Positions 37,730 to 45,608 of a DNA stretch of 64,000 bases are shown in pieces. This DNA is from Mucilaginibacter rubeus (GTDB taxonomy: Bacteria > Bacteroidota > Bacteroidia > Sphingobacteriales > Sphingobacteriaceae). The first letter of the stretch is position 1. The number at the start of each line of letters is the position of its first letter. The stretch spans positions 248,001-312,000 of the forward strand of contig NZ_BMKD01000002.1 in assembly GCF_014643835.1 (NCBI RefSeq), given 5' to 3'. The notes under the pieces were generated by a model. That model was not told the DNA's origin, searched no databases, and was given only the letters and a program-made list of their open reading frames with translations. Made by a program: the position numbers and the translations under genes.

Positions 37730-39172
37730 ATGAAAATTAACAACCTACTTATTGGCCTGGGTTTAGCTTTAACCTTTGCCGGATGTTCCAAAGACCTTAA
37801 AAACTCGCCTACCCCGCCCAAAACCGGCGATACTACAGCAAGCCCTCCTGCCCCGGTTCCTTATTCCATTACCGAAGGTTTTGAACAGGGAAGCAAAACC
37901 GCCTATGCAGCAGCCGATGTAACCCTGAGCACCGGAAGCTGGAATTTTAGCGATGCGCTGATAGGCAATCTCGCTGCCGACCTTAAAGATGGCAGTAAAT
38001 CTGTAAGGCTCCGTACCGGGGATATCGCGATGAATTTTGATATCAAAGGCCTTACTACGTTATACATTAAACACGGTAAATATGGCAGCGATGCCACATC
38101 GACCTGGCAGTTGCTAATGTCGACCGACGGCGGGGCGAATTACACGCAGGTAGGTACCGATATTACTGAAACCAATACCACACTGGTAACCGACTCATTT
38201 AAAGTGAGCGTTACGGGTAAAGTTAGGTTTGAGATCAAAAAAGCTGGCACAACCCGCATCAATATTGACGATATTACCTTTAAGGGTACCGGCGATCCGG
38301 GCATCACCGTTGGCATACCCGATACAGGCGGCGGCGATACTACCGGCACATCAAACTCAGCAACACCAAGGGACGTTACCGCCGGTGCAGACGCCCCGCC
38401 TACAAGCGGCGATAACAGCAACCTGCTTTTTGGCAACCCCTCCAATGCCCTTTCAACACTGGCATCTAAGGATAACTACCTGATAGACCAGAAGTATTAC
38501 GTAGAATCATACAACGCCACCAAAGGCGAACCAAACTGGGTAAGCTGGCACCTTGACGCGACCAATACCACCAATGCGACTGGTCGTTTGGATAATTTTG
38601 CCGGCTGGAGCGGGATTCCTTCCGGCTGGTACCAGGTAGAAAGCAACAGCTATTCGGGCAGCGGGTTCGACAGGGGGCATAACTGTCCCTCGGCCGATCG
38701 TACCAGTTCAGCCAACGCTAACTCATCAACCTTCCTGATGACCAATATGATACCACAGGCACCGCAAAATAACCAGCAAACCTGGGCCAATCTTGAAAAT
38801 TACCTGCGCGAACAAGTGGCAGCCGGCAACGAAGTTTATATCATTATGGGGAGTTACGGTACAGGTGGAACAGGTTCAAACGGGACTGCCAGTACCATCA
38901 ATAATGGCCACGTAAATGTACCCAGCAACGTTTGGAAAGTCGCCCTGATCATCCCCAAAGGTGACGGCGACGTTGCGAGGGTTACCGCTTCAACCAGGGT
39001 TATCGCGGTAAACACCCCTAATGTTAACACCATCAACTCCGACTGGACCAAGTACATAACAACTATCAAAGATATTGAAACAGCAACCGGTTATACCTTA
39101 CTGTCAAACCTGCCAACTGCGGTTAGGACAGCGCTTGAAGTTAAGGTAGATACCGGTGCTTCGGGAACATAA
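37730..39172 (+). CDS. Secreted DNA/RNA non-specific endonuclease lipoprotein
   Basis: A 480-residue lipoprotein (LTFAGCSKD, Cys at about 19). Three parts: a Pro/Thr-rich linker; a beta-sandwich-like domain (about 45-185, EGFEQGSK...INIDDITFKG) of the carbohydrate-binding or anchor type; then, after a Gly/Thr-rich linker, a NUC-family nuclease domain (about 230-470). The catalytic motif is D314-R-G-H317-N, and a metal-binding Asn lies in FLMTNMIPQ followed by NNQQTWANLENYL. It would degrade nucleic acid outside the cell for nutrient uptake or matrix turnover. ATG 37730 is chosen; a TTG at 37700 adds ten residues before the signal. Confidence 0.9.
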   Translation: MKINNLLIGLGLALTFAGCSKDLKNSPTPPKTGDTTASPPAPVPYSITEGFEQGSKTAYAAADVTLSTGSWNFSDALIGNLAADLKDGSKSVRLRTGDIAMNFDIKGLTTLYIKHGKYGSDATSTWQLLMSTDGGANYTQVGTDITETNTTLVTDSFKVSVTGKVRFEIKKAGTTRINIDDITFKGTGDPGITVGIPDTGGGDTTGTSNSATPRDVTAGADAPPTSGDNSNLLFGNPSNALSTLASKDNYLIDQKYYVESYNATKGEPNWVSWHLDATNTTNATGRLDNFAGWSGIPSGWYQVESNSYSGSGFDRGHNCPSADRTSSANANSSTFLMTNMIPQAPQNNQQTWANLENYLREQVAAGNEVYIIMGSYGTGGTGSNGTASTINNGHVNVPSNVWKVALIIPKGDGDVARVTASTRVIAVNTPNVNTINSDWTKYITTIKDIETATGYTLLSNLPTAVRTALEVKVDTGASGT

Positions 39173-39193
39173 GAAATTGGTAATTGAAAAAGG

Positions 39194-39225
39194 AAAGCCG
39201 GGAGTGTAAATATTTCCGGCTTTTT
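39194..39225 (+). terminator. Terminator of the nuclease gene
   Basis: AAAGCCGG pairs with CCGGCTTT around a 14-nt loop and is followed by T residues; 22 nt after the stop codon. Confidence 0.85.
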
Positions 39226-39238
39226 GTTGGCTTTTTCG

Positions 39239-39434
39239 CGGGTGTTCAATTTTTGAAAAACGGGTGTTCAACTTTCAGAAGCCAAATATTACAACACATT
39301 GAGTATCAGCACTAAGATGTTCAAATTTCGCCATTGGACATTTCTTGATATTTATAACACATTGATTATCAATGGATAAAATCCAGGCAAAAACAAGAAG
39401 TGTTCACACTTTTAAAAATTGAACACCAGGTGTT
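39239..39434. promoter_or_regulatory. Cluster of GGTGTTCAA-type and AACACATTGA direct repeats
   Basis: CGGGTGTTCAA occurs at 39239-39249 and 39261-39271, exactly 22 bp apart; a related GATGTTCAAA lies at 39316, and the inverse TTGAACACC at 39419-39427, ending in the palindrome AACACC-A-GGTGTT. A 16-nt repeat AACACATTGAnTATCA is at 39293-39308 and 39356-39371. It looks like a set of activator sites or a relic of them; no sigma-54 promoter motif is seen nearby. The region lies between two convergent genes. Confidence 0.4.
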
Positions 39435-39490
39435 TGTCTTGCTAAATATTTAAATCCTGTGAACTCCAAAGGTGAAATGACAAAGGAGGC

Positions 39491-39586
39491 CTGTCAGTCT
39501 GAACTTGTCGAAGACTCGCGCGCAGAGGCCCGCCCACCATGCTTCGACAAGCTACCCATGACCCTTACTTTATTTTGTCATGGGTA
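39491..39586. repeat. Interspersed element with two hairpins
   Basis: CTTGTCGAAG (39504-39513) pairs with CTTCGACAAG (39542-39551); immediately after, TACCCATGAC (39553-39562) pairs with GTCATGGGTA (39577-39586). The central GC-rich part CGCGCAGAGGCCCGCCCACC is unlike its surroundings. It resembles the GTCATGCTGAGCTTGTCGAAG-type repeats I know from Sphingobacteriaceae genomes (from memory). Confidence 0.6.
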
Positions 39587-39608
39587 TACTGATAGTATAG
39601 TGAGCGGA

Positions 39609-40502
39609 TCAATCCACTCCTTTTACATTCATTTTAAAGGTGTAAACTGCCTTTGATGCGGTTATAAATAATACGTCTTTGTTTTTGCCGCCGAAGCAAA
39701 TGTTGGCAGTCCATGGTTCATCGATATCGATGTGGCCAATCTTTTCGCCTTTGGGATTAACAATGGTAACGCCTTTGCCGCACATATAAATATTGCCATG
39801 CTCATCTATCGTCATGCCATCGCAGCCCGTAGCTATAAACAGGGTGCGGTTAGATAATGTACCATCTTTATTGATATCGTAACGATAGGTTTTGTTATCG
39901 CCGATATCGGCTACATACAAAGTCTTACCATCCGGCGTACCGATGATGCCATTGGGGCGTACAAACTTATCATCGACCATAACAGCCGGTGCTTTTCCTT
40001 TGGCCAGGAAGTATAATTTTTGCCCGTCAAGGTCGGGTTGTTTGCGGGTCCAGTAATCTCGTTGATAGTAGGGATCTGTTATGTAGATGCCCCCGTCCGG
40101 GCGCACCCAAACATCATTAGGGCCGTTAAACTTATGCCCCTGATAATCTTTCAGCAAAATAGTAACCTTTCCTTTAGGGCTGATAGACCAAAGCTGATCA
40201 TCGGCATCAGCACAGCTAATGAGGTTGCCTTTTTTATCAAAATACATCCCGTTTGAGCGGCCAGCGCTATCCAGGAAAACAGAAAGCTTGCCATTGGTAT
40301 CATATTTCCAGATCTTGTTGTTTGGCTGATCGGTAAAAAACACATTGCCTTTTTTATCGACAGCCGGCCCCTCGGTAAAGGAGAATTGTTTGGCAACCAG
40401 TTGGGGTTTTGTATTGGGGTCGTACAAATTGGCATCGGTTTGTGCAAACACTTTAACAGAGAGCGCCGATATCAATAAAATGAAAGTAGAGACTTTTTTC
40501 AT
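39609..40502 (-). CDS. SMP-30/gluconolactonase-like secreted beta-propeller
   Basis: A 297-residue protein with a signal peptide (ALSVKVFAQ, cleavage near residue 21). The six-bladed propeller signature is visible: FSFTEGPAVDKKGNVFFTDQPNNKIWKYD, then repeated blades with NGMYFDKKGNL, FNGPNDVWVRPDGGIYITDPYY and RPNGIIGTPDGKTLYVAD. Metal-site residues of the family (Glu in TEGP, Asn in GPNDV, Asp in YVADIGDN) are present. It likely hydrolyses a sugar lactone in the periplasm; substrate unknown. It stands alone. TACTTTAG, one base off the -7 consensus, lies 28 nt upstream. Confidence 0.88.
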   Translation of the reverse strand: MKKVSTFILLISALSVKVFAQTDANLYDPNTKPQLVAKQFSFTEGPAVDKKGNVFFTDQPNNKIWKYDTNGKLSVFLDSAGRSNGMYFDKKGNLISCADADDQLWSISPKGKVTILLKDYQGHKFNGPNDVWVRPDGGIYITDPYYQRDYWTRKQPDLDGQKLYFLAKGKAPAVMVDDKFVRPNGIIGTPDGKTLYVADIGDNKTYRYDINKDGTLSNRTLFIATGCDGMTIDEHGNIYMCGKGVTIVNPKGEKIGHIDIDEPWTANICFGGKNKDVLFITASKAVYTFKMNVKGVD

Positions 40503-40680
40503 GGTTTACGGAATGTTATAATGGTTTTGCTAAAGTAATATGTTTTTGAGACCGATTATTTTAAAGGAGTAAAATATTTGATACAAGTGGTAGTTTTGTA
40601 GGATTGAAGATAAACCCACCTGACTACGCTTACCAAACACATTTTTGATCGGTGTGATAGCGTGATAACTTAAAAAACCT

Positions 40681-40688
40681 TACTTTTG
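40681..40688 (+). promoter_or_regulatory. -7 promoter element of lysS
   Basis: TACTTTTG followed by C matches TAnnTTTGc exactly, 27 nt before the lysS ATG. No clear -33 element is seen. Confidence 0.65.
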
Positions 40689-40715
40689 CACCTTTATTAA
40701 AATACCGTACATCAC

Positions 40716-42437
40716 ATGAGTATTGCATTATCCGAACAGGAGATCATTCGCCGCAAATCTTTACAGGAGCTACGTGCACTGGGAATTAACCCTTACCCTG
40801 CCGAAGCTTTTAATGTTAACGCCTGGGCACAGGATATAGCCGATAATTTTAAGGATAAACCCGAGGCCTACCAGGATGTTGTAATTGCCGGCCGCATCAT
40901 GACCCGTCGTATTATGGGCAGCGCTTCTTTTGCCGAACTGCAGGATTCAACCGGTCGTGTGCAGATCTACCTGAAACGCGATGATATTTGCCCTGGCGAG
41001 GATAAGACCTTATATAATACCGTATTCAAAAAACTACTGGACATTGGCGACTACGTTGGCGTAAAAGGCTATGTGTTTCTTACTCAAACAGGCGAGATCT
41101 CGGTTCACGTACGTGAGCTGGTTGTGCTTTCAAAATCTCTGAAACCGCTACCAGTTGTTAAGCGCGAAGAAGACGGAACTATCCATGATGGTTTTACCGA
41201 CCCTGAACTGCGTTACCGCCAGCGTTACGTGGATTTAACGGTTAACCCCGATTATAAACAAATTTTCATCAACCGCTCAAAAGTGATCAGCGCTATGCGC
41301 GGTTACTTTAATACCCAGGGATGGATGGAAGTGGAAACCCCTATTCTGCAGCCTGTGCATGGTGGTGCAGCGGCCCGTCCGTTTGCTACGCACCATAACA
41401 CGCTGGATATGCCCTTGTTTTTACGTATTGCCAACGAGCTTTACTTAAAAAGGCTTATCGTTGCCGGCTTTGACGGTGTTTATGAGTTTGGCAAAATGTT
41501 CCGCAATGAGGGCATGGACCGCACCCACAACCCGGAGTTTACTGCCATGGAAATTTATGTAGCTTATAAAGACTATATATGGATGATGGCTATGGTTGAG
41601 GAATGCCTGGAAACTGTTGCCAAAGCAGTTCACGGAATCCCGGTTGTGCAGGTTGGCAGCAATGAGATCAACTTTGCAGGCCCGTACGAAAAATTATCGA
41701 TGTATGACTCGATCCTGAAATACACCGGTATTGACGTATCTGCAATGGACGAAGCAGGCTTACGCGAGGTTTGCGAAGAACTAAAAATAGAAGTAAACCC
41801 AAGCATGGGCAAAGGCAAACTGATCGACGAGATTTTCAGCGCTAAAGTTGAGCATCACCTGATCCAGCCTACTTATATTACCGACTACCCTATCGAAATG
41901 ACCCCTCTTGCCAAAAAGCACCGTACTAAAGAAGGTTTGGTTGAGCGTTTTGAGTTATTCGTAAATGGTAAAGAGATAGCAAATGCTTACTCGGAGCTGA
42001 ATGACCCTATCGACCAGCGTGAGCGTTTGGAAGAGCAGCTGATCCTGGCCGGTCGCGGTGATGACGAAGCTATGGCCATGGATGACGATTTTTTACGTGC
42101 GCTTGAATATGGCATGCCGCCAACATCTGGTTTAGGTATCGGTATCGACAGGCTGGTAATGCTGATGACCAATCAAAGCACCATCCAGGAAGTATTGTTC
42201 TTCCCGCAAATGCGCCCGGAGAAAAAAGCTAAAGTAGCTACCGCCGATGATTTTATAAATATTGGCGTACGAGCCGAATGGGTACCGGTATTGAATAAAA
42301 TGGGCTTTAATACCGTTGAAGAATTAAAAGCAGCTAACCCCAACAAGGTATTTAATGATCTTGGCGGGATGCGTAAAAAACTAAAACTCGATATTACCAT
42401 GCCAACCAAAGAAGAGGTAATGGCTTGGTTTGAATAA
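40716..42437 (+). CDS. lysS: Lysyl-tRNA synthetase, class II
   Basis: A 573-residue cytoplasmic enzyme charging tRNA-Lys. An N-terminal OB-fold anticodon-binding domain (about 60-165) precedes the class II core, with motif 2 ([21 protein letters not shown]) and motif 3 ([14 protein letters not shown]). It is longer than the roughly 500-residue E. coli enzyme: the last 65 residues ([23 protein letters not shown], ending MAWFE) form an extra helical domain that resembles a helix-hairpin-helix module and is, to my knowledge, common in Bacteroidota LysS. Terminator 45 bp downstream. Confidence 0.97.
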   Translation: MSIALSEQEIIRRKSLQELRALGINPYPAEAFNVNAWAQDIADNFKDKPEAYQDVVIAGRIMTRRIMGSASFAELQDSTGRVQIYLKRDDICPGEDKTLYNTVFKKLLDIGDYVGVKGYVFLTQTGEISVHVRELVVLSKSLKPLPVVKREEDGTIHDGFTDPELRYRQRYVDLTVNPDYKQIFINRSKVISAMRGYFNTQGWMEVETPILQPVHGGAAARPFATHHNTLDMPLFLRIANELYLKRLIVAGFDGVYEFGKMFRNEGMDRTHNPEFTAMEIYVAYKDYIWMMAMVEECLETVAKAVHGIPVVQVGSNEINFAGPYEKLSMYDSILKYTGIDVSAMDEAGLREVCEELKIEVNPSMGKGKLIDEIFSAKVEHHLIQPTYITDYPIEMTPLAKKHRTKEGLVERFELFVNGKEIANAYSELNDPIDQRERLEEQLILAGRGDDEAMAMDDDFLRALEYGMPPTSGLGIGIDRLVMLMTNQSTIQEVLFFPQMRPEKKAKVATADDFINIGVRAEWVPVLNKMGFNTVEELKAANPNKVFNDLGGMRKKLKLDITMPTKEEVMAWFE

Positions 42438-42482
42438 TTGAACCTTGATTTGTAGGATTTTCGGATTACCCTGATATTTAAT

Positions 42483-42509
42483 AATGGCCTGCTTCGTGCA
42501 GGCCATTTT
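42483..42509 (+). terminator. Terminator of lysS
   Basis: A perfect 10-bp stem AATGGCCTGC/GCAGGCCATT with a TTCGT loop and a T-run. Confidence 0.92.
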
Positions 42510-42545
42510 AGTTTATAATCAATCGTAAAATCTTTCAATCAAGAA

Positions 42546-42570
42546 AATCAACGCAATCAGCGTAATCCCT
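42546..42570. repeat. Short 9-nt tandem repeat
   Basis: AATCAACGC, AATCAGCGT and the start of a third AATCC unit follow each other. This is a minimal copy of the AATCAnCGn-type tandem repeats found between Bacteroidota genes (from memory). Confidence 0.35.
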
Positions 42571-42644
42571 CCATTCAGCGGTTATAATTTCTTAACAAAA
42601 GCTTAAAAAAAATAATACTTTCATTTAAAAAGAGTTAGCTATTA

Positions 42645-42666
42645 TTGTAATAAACATATATTACAA
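42645..42666. promoter_or_regulatory. Palindrome before the 72-residue gene
   Basis: TTGTAATA and TATTACAA form perfect 8-bp arms with a 6-nt spacer, ending 5 nt before the ATG at 42672. TATTATTG (one base off the -7 consensus) overlaps its left edge. A repressor site or an mRNA hairpin are both possible. Confidence 0.4.
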
Positions 42667-42671
42667 ATATC

Positions 42672-42890
42672 ATGACCAACTCAATATTAGAGATCACCGA
42701 AAACGAATACCTGATCAAACTTAACAGGAGCAATTTTAACCTGTCGTTCATCAGGAGTTTATTGAAACTTGTTGAAGTGGCCAATCCGTCTGAAGAATCT
42801 GAATATTCATCATACACAGACAGCTACGTTCAGCCTTATCAAAACCATTCAGCAACGCCTGATTATTTCAGCGCCATTGAAGAAAAATAA
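42672..42890 (+). CDS. Small acidic protein of unknown function
   Basis: A 72-residue protein without signal peptide or membrane segment. The first 37 residues (ITENEYLIKLNRSNFNLSFI and on) look like a compact beta-alpha unit; the C-terminal half is rich in Ser, Tyr, Glu and Pro and probably disordered. No family recognised. Support for a real gene: own upstream palindrome, a start context like its neighbours, and a strong terminator at the stop codon. Confidence 0.65.
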   Translation: MTNSILEITENEYLIKLNRSNFNLSFIRSLLKLVEVANPSEESEYSSYTDSYVQPYQNHSATPDYFSAIEEK

Positions 42891-42917
42891 AAGGGACGCG
42901 GTTTTCGCGTCCCTTTT
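42889..42917. terminator. Bidirectional terminator
   Basis: A perfect 12-bp stem AAAAGGGACGCG/CGCGTCCCTTTT with a 5-nt loop, with T-rich flanks in both directions. It serves the 72-residue gene and the convergent gene ending at 42951. Confidence 0.92.
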
Positions 42918-42950
42918 ATTTTTATCCCTTTTTCTTACCTGTTCTTTTTC

Positions 42951-43499
42951 TTAGAACTGACGATATCCACCTCTTACTACTTGCTTATCCATTTGAGCTA
43001 ATTGGCCTTTCATCATTTTAATTTGTTCGGTAAGCAATTTGTTCTTATCATCTTTTGAAGCTTCTGACAAATACATTTGCGCCTCGCGCTTGTTACGCTT
43101 AGCCATTGAAATGCCGGCCAGGCTCAACTTCGCCAAAGCTATATTGTGCGACATTTTCATACCCAGCGACAGAGCTTTCTTAAAGTATTTCTCTGATTTC
43201 ATTGGCGCCTTGCGTGATTCGATCAAACCGATCAGCAAGTTGTAGTAACCGTGCTGGTTTTTGTGAAGCTGTTTTTCGTAATCGGTAATTTTCAACAACC
43301 ATACTTCCGACTTTTCAGAATTTTCCTTACGTAAAAAATACTGGGCGATGATCATATTCTCGTTAAAGAAGAAGCTAAGCAGTATAACACCGCCCATTAA
43401 CAGAACAAAAATACCCCATCCCCAAAAACCGAATGCACATAGCGCAACCGCCGCACCCATCACTACACAAGCAATAACTAACCGAACAATATTTGACAT
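42951..43499 (-). CDS. Membrane protein with TPR-like cytoplasmic tail, function unknown
   Basis: A 182-residue protein. Two adjoining membrane segments at about 5-22 and 24-44 make a hairpin. The remainder is helical and basic, with TPR-like spacing (YYNLLIGLIESRKAPMKSEKYFKKALSLG, then IALAKLSLAGISMAKRNKREAQMYLSEAS). No named family is recognised. It is divergent from ung, with a 72-bp shared promoter region; GATATTTG (one base off the -7 consensus) lies upstream of its ATG. Confidence 0.7.
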   Translation of the reverse strand: MSNIVRLVIACVVMGAAVALCAFGFWGWGIFVLLMGGVILLSFFFNENMIIAQYFLRKENSEKSEVWLLKITDYEKQLHKNQHGYYNLLIGLIESRKAPMKSEKYFKKALSLGMKMSHNIALAKLSLAGISMAKRNKREAQMYLSEASKDDKNKLLTEQIKMMKGQLAQMDKQVVRGGYRQF

Positions 43500-43571
43500 A
43501 ATTTTGTGATACTAATATTAGCGCAAATATCTGTTTATTTGTACGCTTAATCAACTTCTATCTAAATATTT

Positions 43572-44249
43572 ATGGCGATTGCATTACCACCATCATGGCT
43601 TGAGGTTTTACAACAGGAATTTGACAAACCTTACATGATAAAACTTAAACAATTTTTAAAAGAAGAGCAGCAATCAGGGCAAGTTGTTTATCCCAAAAAC
43701 GGCGAAATTTTCAATGCTTTCAATACTACACCTTTTGATGATGTTAAAGTTGTTATATTAGGGCAGGACCCTTATCATGGCGCTCACCAGGCCCATGGTC
43801 TTTCCTTTTCAGTACAAAAGGGCATTGCTATTCCCCGATCATTGATAAACATTTACAAAGAGCTGCAAAACGATATTCCCGGATTTAAAATCCCCGCACA
43901 TGGCAACCTCGAAGAATGGGCTAAACAAGGTGTATTGTTACTGAACGCTACATTAACCGTTAGGGCAGGCAATGCAGGTTCGCATCAAAAAAGAGGATGG
44001 GAAGAATTTACCGATGAGGTAATCAAAACCATTTCCGATAAAAAAGAAGGCATCGTGTTTATACTGTGGGGAGCCTTTGCCCAATCAAAAGCGGTTTTGA
44101 TTGATGAGAAAAAACATTTCATTATTCGCTCTCCCCACCCCTCGCCTTTCTCAGCCGATCGCGGTTTTTTTGGCAGCAAACCATTTTCAAAAACTAACGA
44201 GATCCTGAAAAAAGAAGGTAAAAAAGAGATTGACTGGCAAATACATTAG
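43572..44249 (+). CDS. ung: Uracil-DNA glycosylase, family 1
   Basis: A 225-residue base-excision repair enzyme that removes uracil from DNA. The water-activating motif GQDPYHG (D66) and the DNA-intercalating HPSPFSADRGFFG near the C-terminus are present, as is the uracil-binding Asn in LLLNATLTVR. Length is standard. Single gene. Confidence 0.97.
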   Translation: MAIALPPSWLEVLQQEFDKPYMIKLKQFLKEEQQSGQVVYPKNGEIFNAFNTTPFDDVKVVILGQDPYHGAHQAHGLSFSVQKGIAIPRSLINIYKELQNDIPGFKIPAHGNLEEWAKQGVLLLNATLTVRAGNAGSHQKRGWEEFTDEVIKTISDKKEGIVFILWGAFAQSKAVLIDEKKHFIIRSPHPSPFSADRGFFGSKPFSKTNEILKKEGKKEIDWQIH

Positions 44250-44268
44250 GGGAAAGAATCAAGACGGC

Positions 44269-44354
44269 AAGAGTCAAGAAATCAAGATTTAAAAAAGTTT
44301 GAAACTAAAAAGAGTCAAGAAATGAAAGATATTTAATCCTTCTTCTTGACTCTT
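44269..44354. repeat. AAGAGTCAAGAA repeats, two direct and one inverted
   Basis: AAGAGTCAAGAAAT lies at 44269-44282 and 44310-44323, and the inverse TTCTTGACTCTT at 44343-44354. They fill the 107-bp gap between the convergent ung and Lrp genes; the second and third copies can form a 12-bp stem. Confidence 0.6.
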
Positions 44355-44356
44355 AT

Positions 44357-44827
44357 CTAATACTCCAGCGGCACTATAGGCTCTTTTTTACTGGTAGACA
44401 TGATCATCATGGTTTGGAATGTTTTAACCACAGTAATGCGGCTGATCTTTTCCATGATGAGTTGCTCGTATGATTTGATGTCGCGTACGTATACCTTTAA
44501 CAGAAAATCACACTGCCCGGTGACGTGATGACACTCAGTTACTTCTTTAATATTCTTGATCTCATCCAAAAAAGTTTGAATGGTATTTTTTTGATGAAAA
44601 TCAAGGGAGATCTGGATAAAGGTTTTGATTCCTAATCCTAACTTCTCTTCATCTACCAGTGCATGATAACTTTTTATGTATTCGGCGTTCTCAAGTTTAC
44701 GCACGCGTTCAAGAGTAGGTGCTGGCGAAAGCCCTATCTCGTTAGACAACTGGAGGTTGGTTATCCTTCCGTTTTCCTGTAAAATCTTGAGTATTTGTAG
44801 GTCTATTTTATCTAATTCGGCGGCCAT
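44357..44827 (-). CDS. Lrp/AsnC-family transcriptional regulator
   Basis: A 156-residue regulator. The N-terminal helix-turn-helix (ITNLQLSNEIGLSPAPTLERVRKLE) and the C-terminal RAM effector domain (about 70-150, TFIQISLDFHQKN then EVTECHHVTGQCDFLLKVYVRD) are complete. Such proteins sense amino acids. ATG 44827 is used; the TTG at 44839 falls inside the -7 element. Divergent from mntR across a 130-bp region. Confidence 0.93.
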   Translation of the reverse strand: MAAELDKIDLQILKILQENGRITNLQLSNEIGLSPAPTLERVRKLENAEYIKSYHALVDEEKLGLGIKTFIQISLDFHQKNTIQTFLDEIKNIKEVTECHHVTGQCDFLLKVYVRDIKSYEQLIMEKISRITVVKTFQTMMIMSTSKKEPIVPLEY

Positions 44828-44836
44828 AGTTGTATG

Positions 44837-44844
44837 CAAATATA
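44837..44844 (-). promoter_or_regulatory. -7 promoter element of the Lrp-family gene
   Basis: TATATTTG on the minus strand, then C, matches TAnnTTTGc and ends 9 nt before the ATG, so the mRNA leader would be almost absent. Confidence 0.65.
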
Positions 44845-44920
44845 GTATTTTCCTTGCTTCGCAAAATTTAATTTTTCGTTAAAGTACTTCAACGAAAACA
44901 TATTTCCTAACGTTTATTTT

Positions 44921-44958
44921 TTTAGATTAGTCTAAATTTTTTATTAGATTTGTTTAAA
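44921..44958. promoter_or_regulatory. Two DtxR/MntR-type operator sites in the mntR promoter
   Basis: Site 1 (44922-44936) reads TTAGATTAGTCTAAA; with the preceding T it forms the palindrome TTTAGA-ttag-TCTAAA. Site 2 (44944-44958) reads TTAGATTTGTTTAAA, 13 of 15 bases the same, exactly 22 bp downstream, and covers the -7 element and the A of the start codon. Site 1 agrees in 12 of 14 positions with the DtxR-box core TTAGGTTAGCCTAA as I recall it. This predicts metal-dependent self-repression. Confidence 0.65.
44945..44952 (+). promoter_or_regulatory. -7 promoter element of mntR-mntH
   Basis: TAGATTTG matches TAnnTTTG exactly; it ends 5 nt before the mntR ATG and lies inside operator site 2. 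Confidence 0.65.
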
Positions 44959-45608
44959 TGAATACTTTAGCCGAGGAAAACTACTTGAAATCCATCTATC
45001 ATCTCTCTGTAAATGATGGAAATGCAAGTACAAATCAAATCGCATCCTCGCTAAATACCAAAGCGTCTTCGGTTACCGACATGCTAAAAAAACTTGCTGA
45101 GAAAGCGCTCATCAATTACACCCCTTACCAGGGAGTAAGCCTTACCCCTTCCGGCGAGAAAATAGCGATAAGCATTATCCGCAAACACCGGCTGTGGGAG
45201 TACTTTCTTGTAGAGAAACTCAATTTTAAATGGGACCAGGTTCATGACCTTGCCGAAGAGATGGAACATATCTCGTCTGAAGAGTTAATTGACCGCCTTG
45301 ACAAGTTTATGGGTTATCCAAAACATGACCCACACGGCGACCCTATACCTGACTGTAATGGCCGTTTTAACACGCACGAGTTAAAACCGGTTTCGGCAGT
45401 AACAGTTAACCAAAGCGGTATAATTTCAGGCGTACGCGACCATAGCTCATCCTTTTTACAATACCTCGATAAAAAACAGCTTACCATCGGCTGCAAAATA
45501 ATGATCACTGATATTATTGAATATGACCATTCGGTAGTGGTACAAACCGGCAATAAAGAAGTGCATATCAGCCGCGAAGTAGCCAACAACTTGCTTATAG
45601 CCCTATGA
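44958..45608 (+). CDS. mntR: DtxR/MntR-family metal-dependent repressor
   Basis: A 216-residue three-domain regulator: winged helix (1-70, TNQIASSLNTKASSVTDMLKKLAEKALI), dimerisation and metal-binding domain (70-140, HRLWEYFLVEKLNF, EEMEHISSEELIDRLDKFMGYPKHDPHGDPIPD) and a C-terminal SH3-like FeoA-type domain (about 145-215). It should bind Mn2+ or Fe2+ and repress its own operon through the sites at 44921-44958. Its stop overlaps the mntH ATG (ATGA), so the two are translationally coupled. The adjoining transporter makes manganese the more likely signal. Confidence 0.9.
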   Translation: MNTLAEENYLKSIYHLSVNDGNASTNQIASSLNTKASSVTDMLKKLAEKALINYTPYQGVSLTPSGEKIAISIIRKHRLWEYFLVEKLNFKWDQVHDLAEEMEHISSEELIDRLDKFMGYPKHDPHGDPIPDCNGRFNTHELKPVSAVTVNQSGIISGVRDHSSSFLQYLDKKQLTIGCKIMITDIIEYDHSVVVQTGNKEVHISREVANNLLIAL

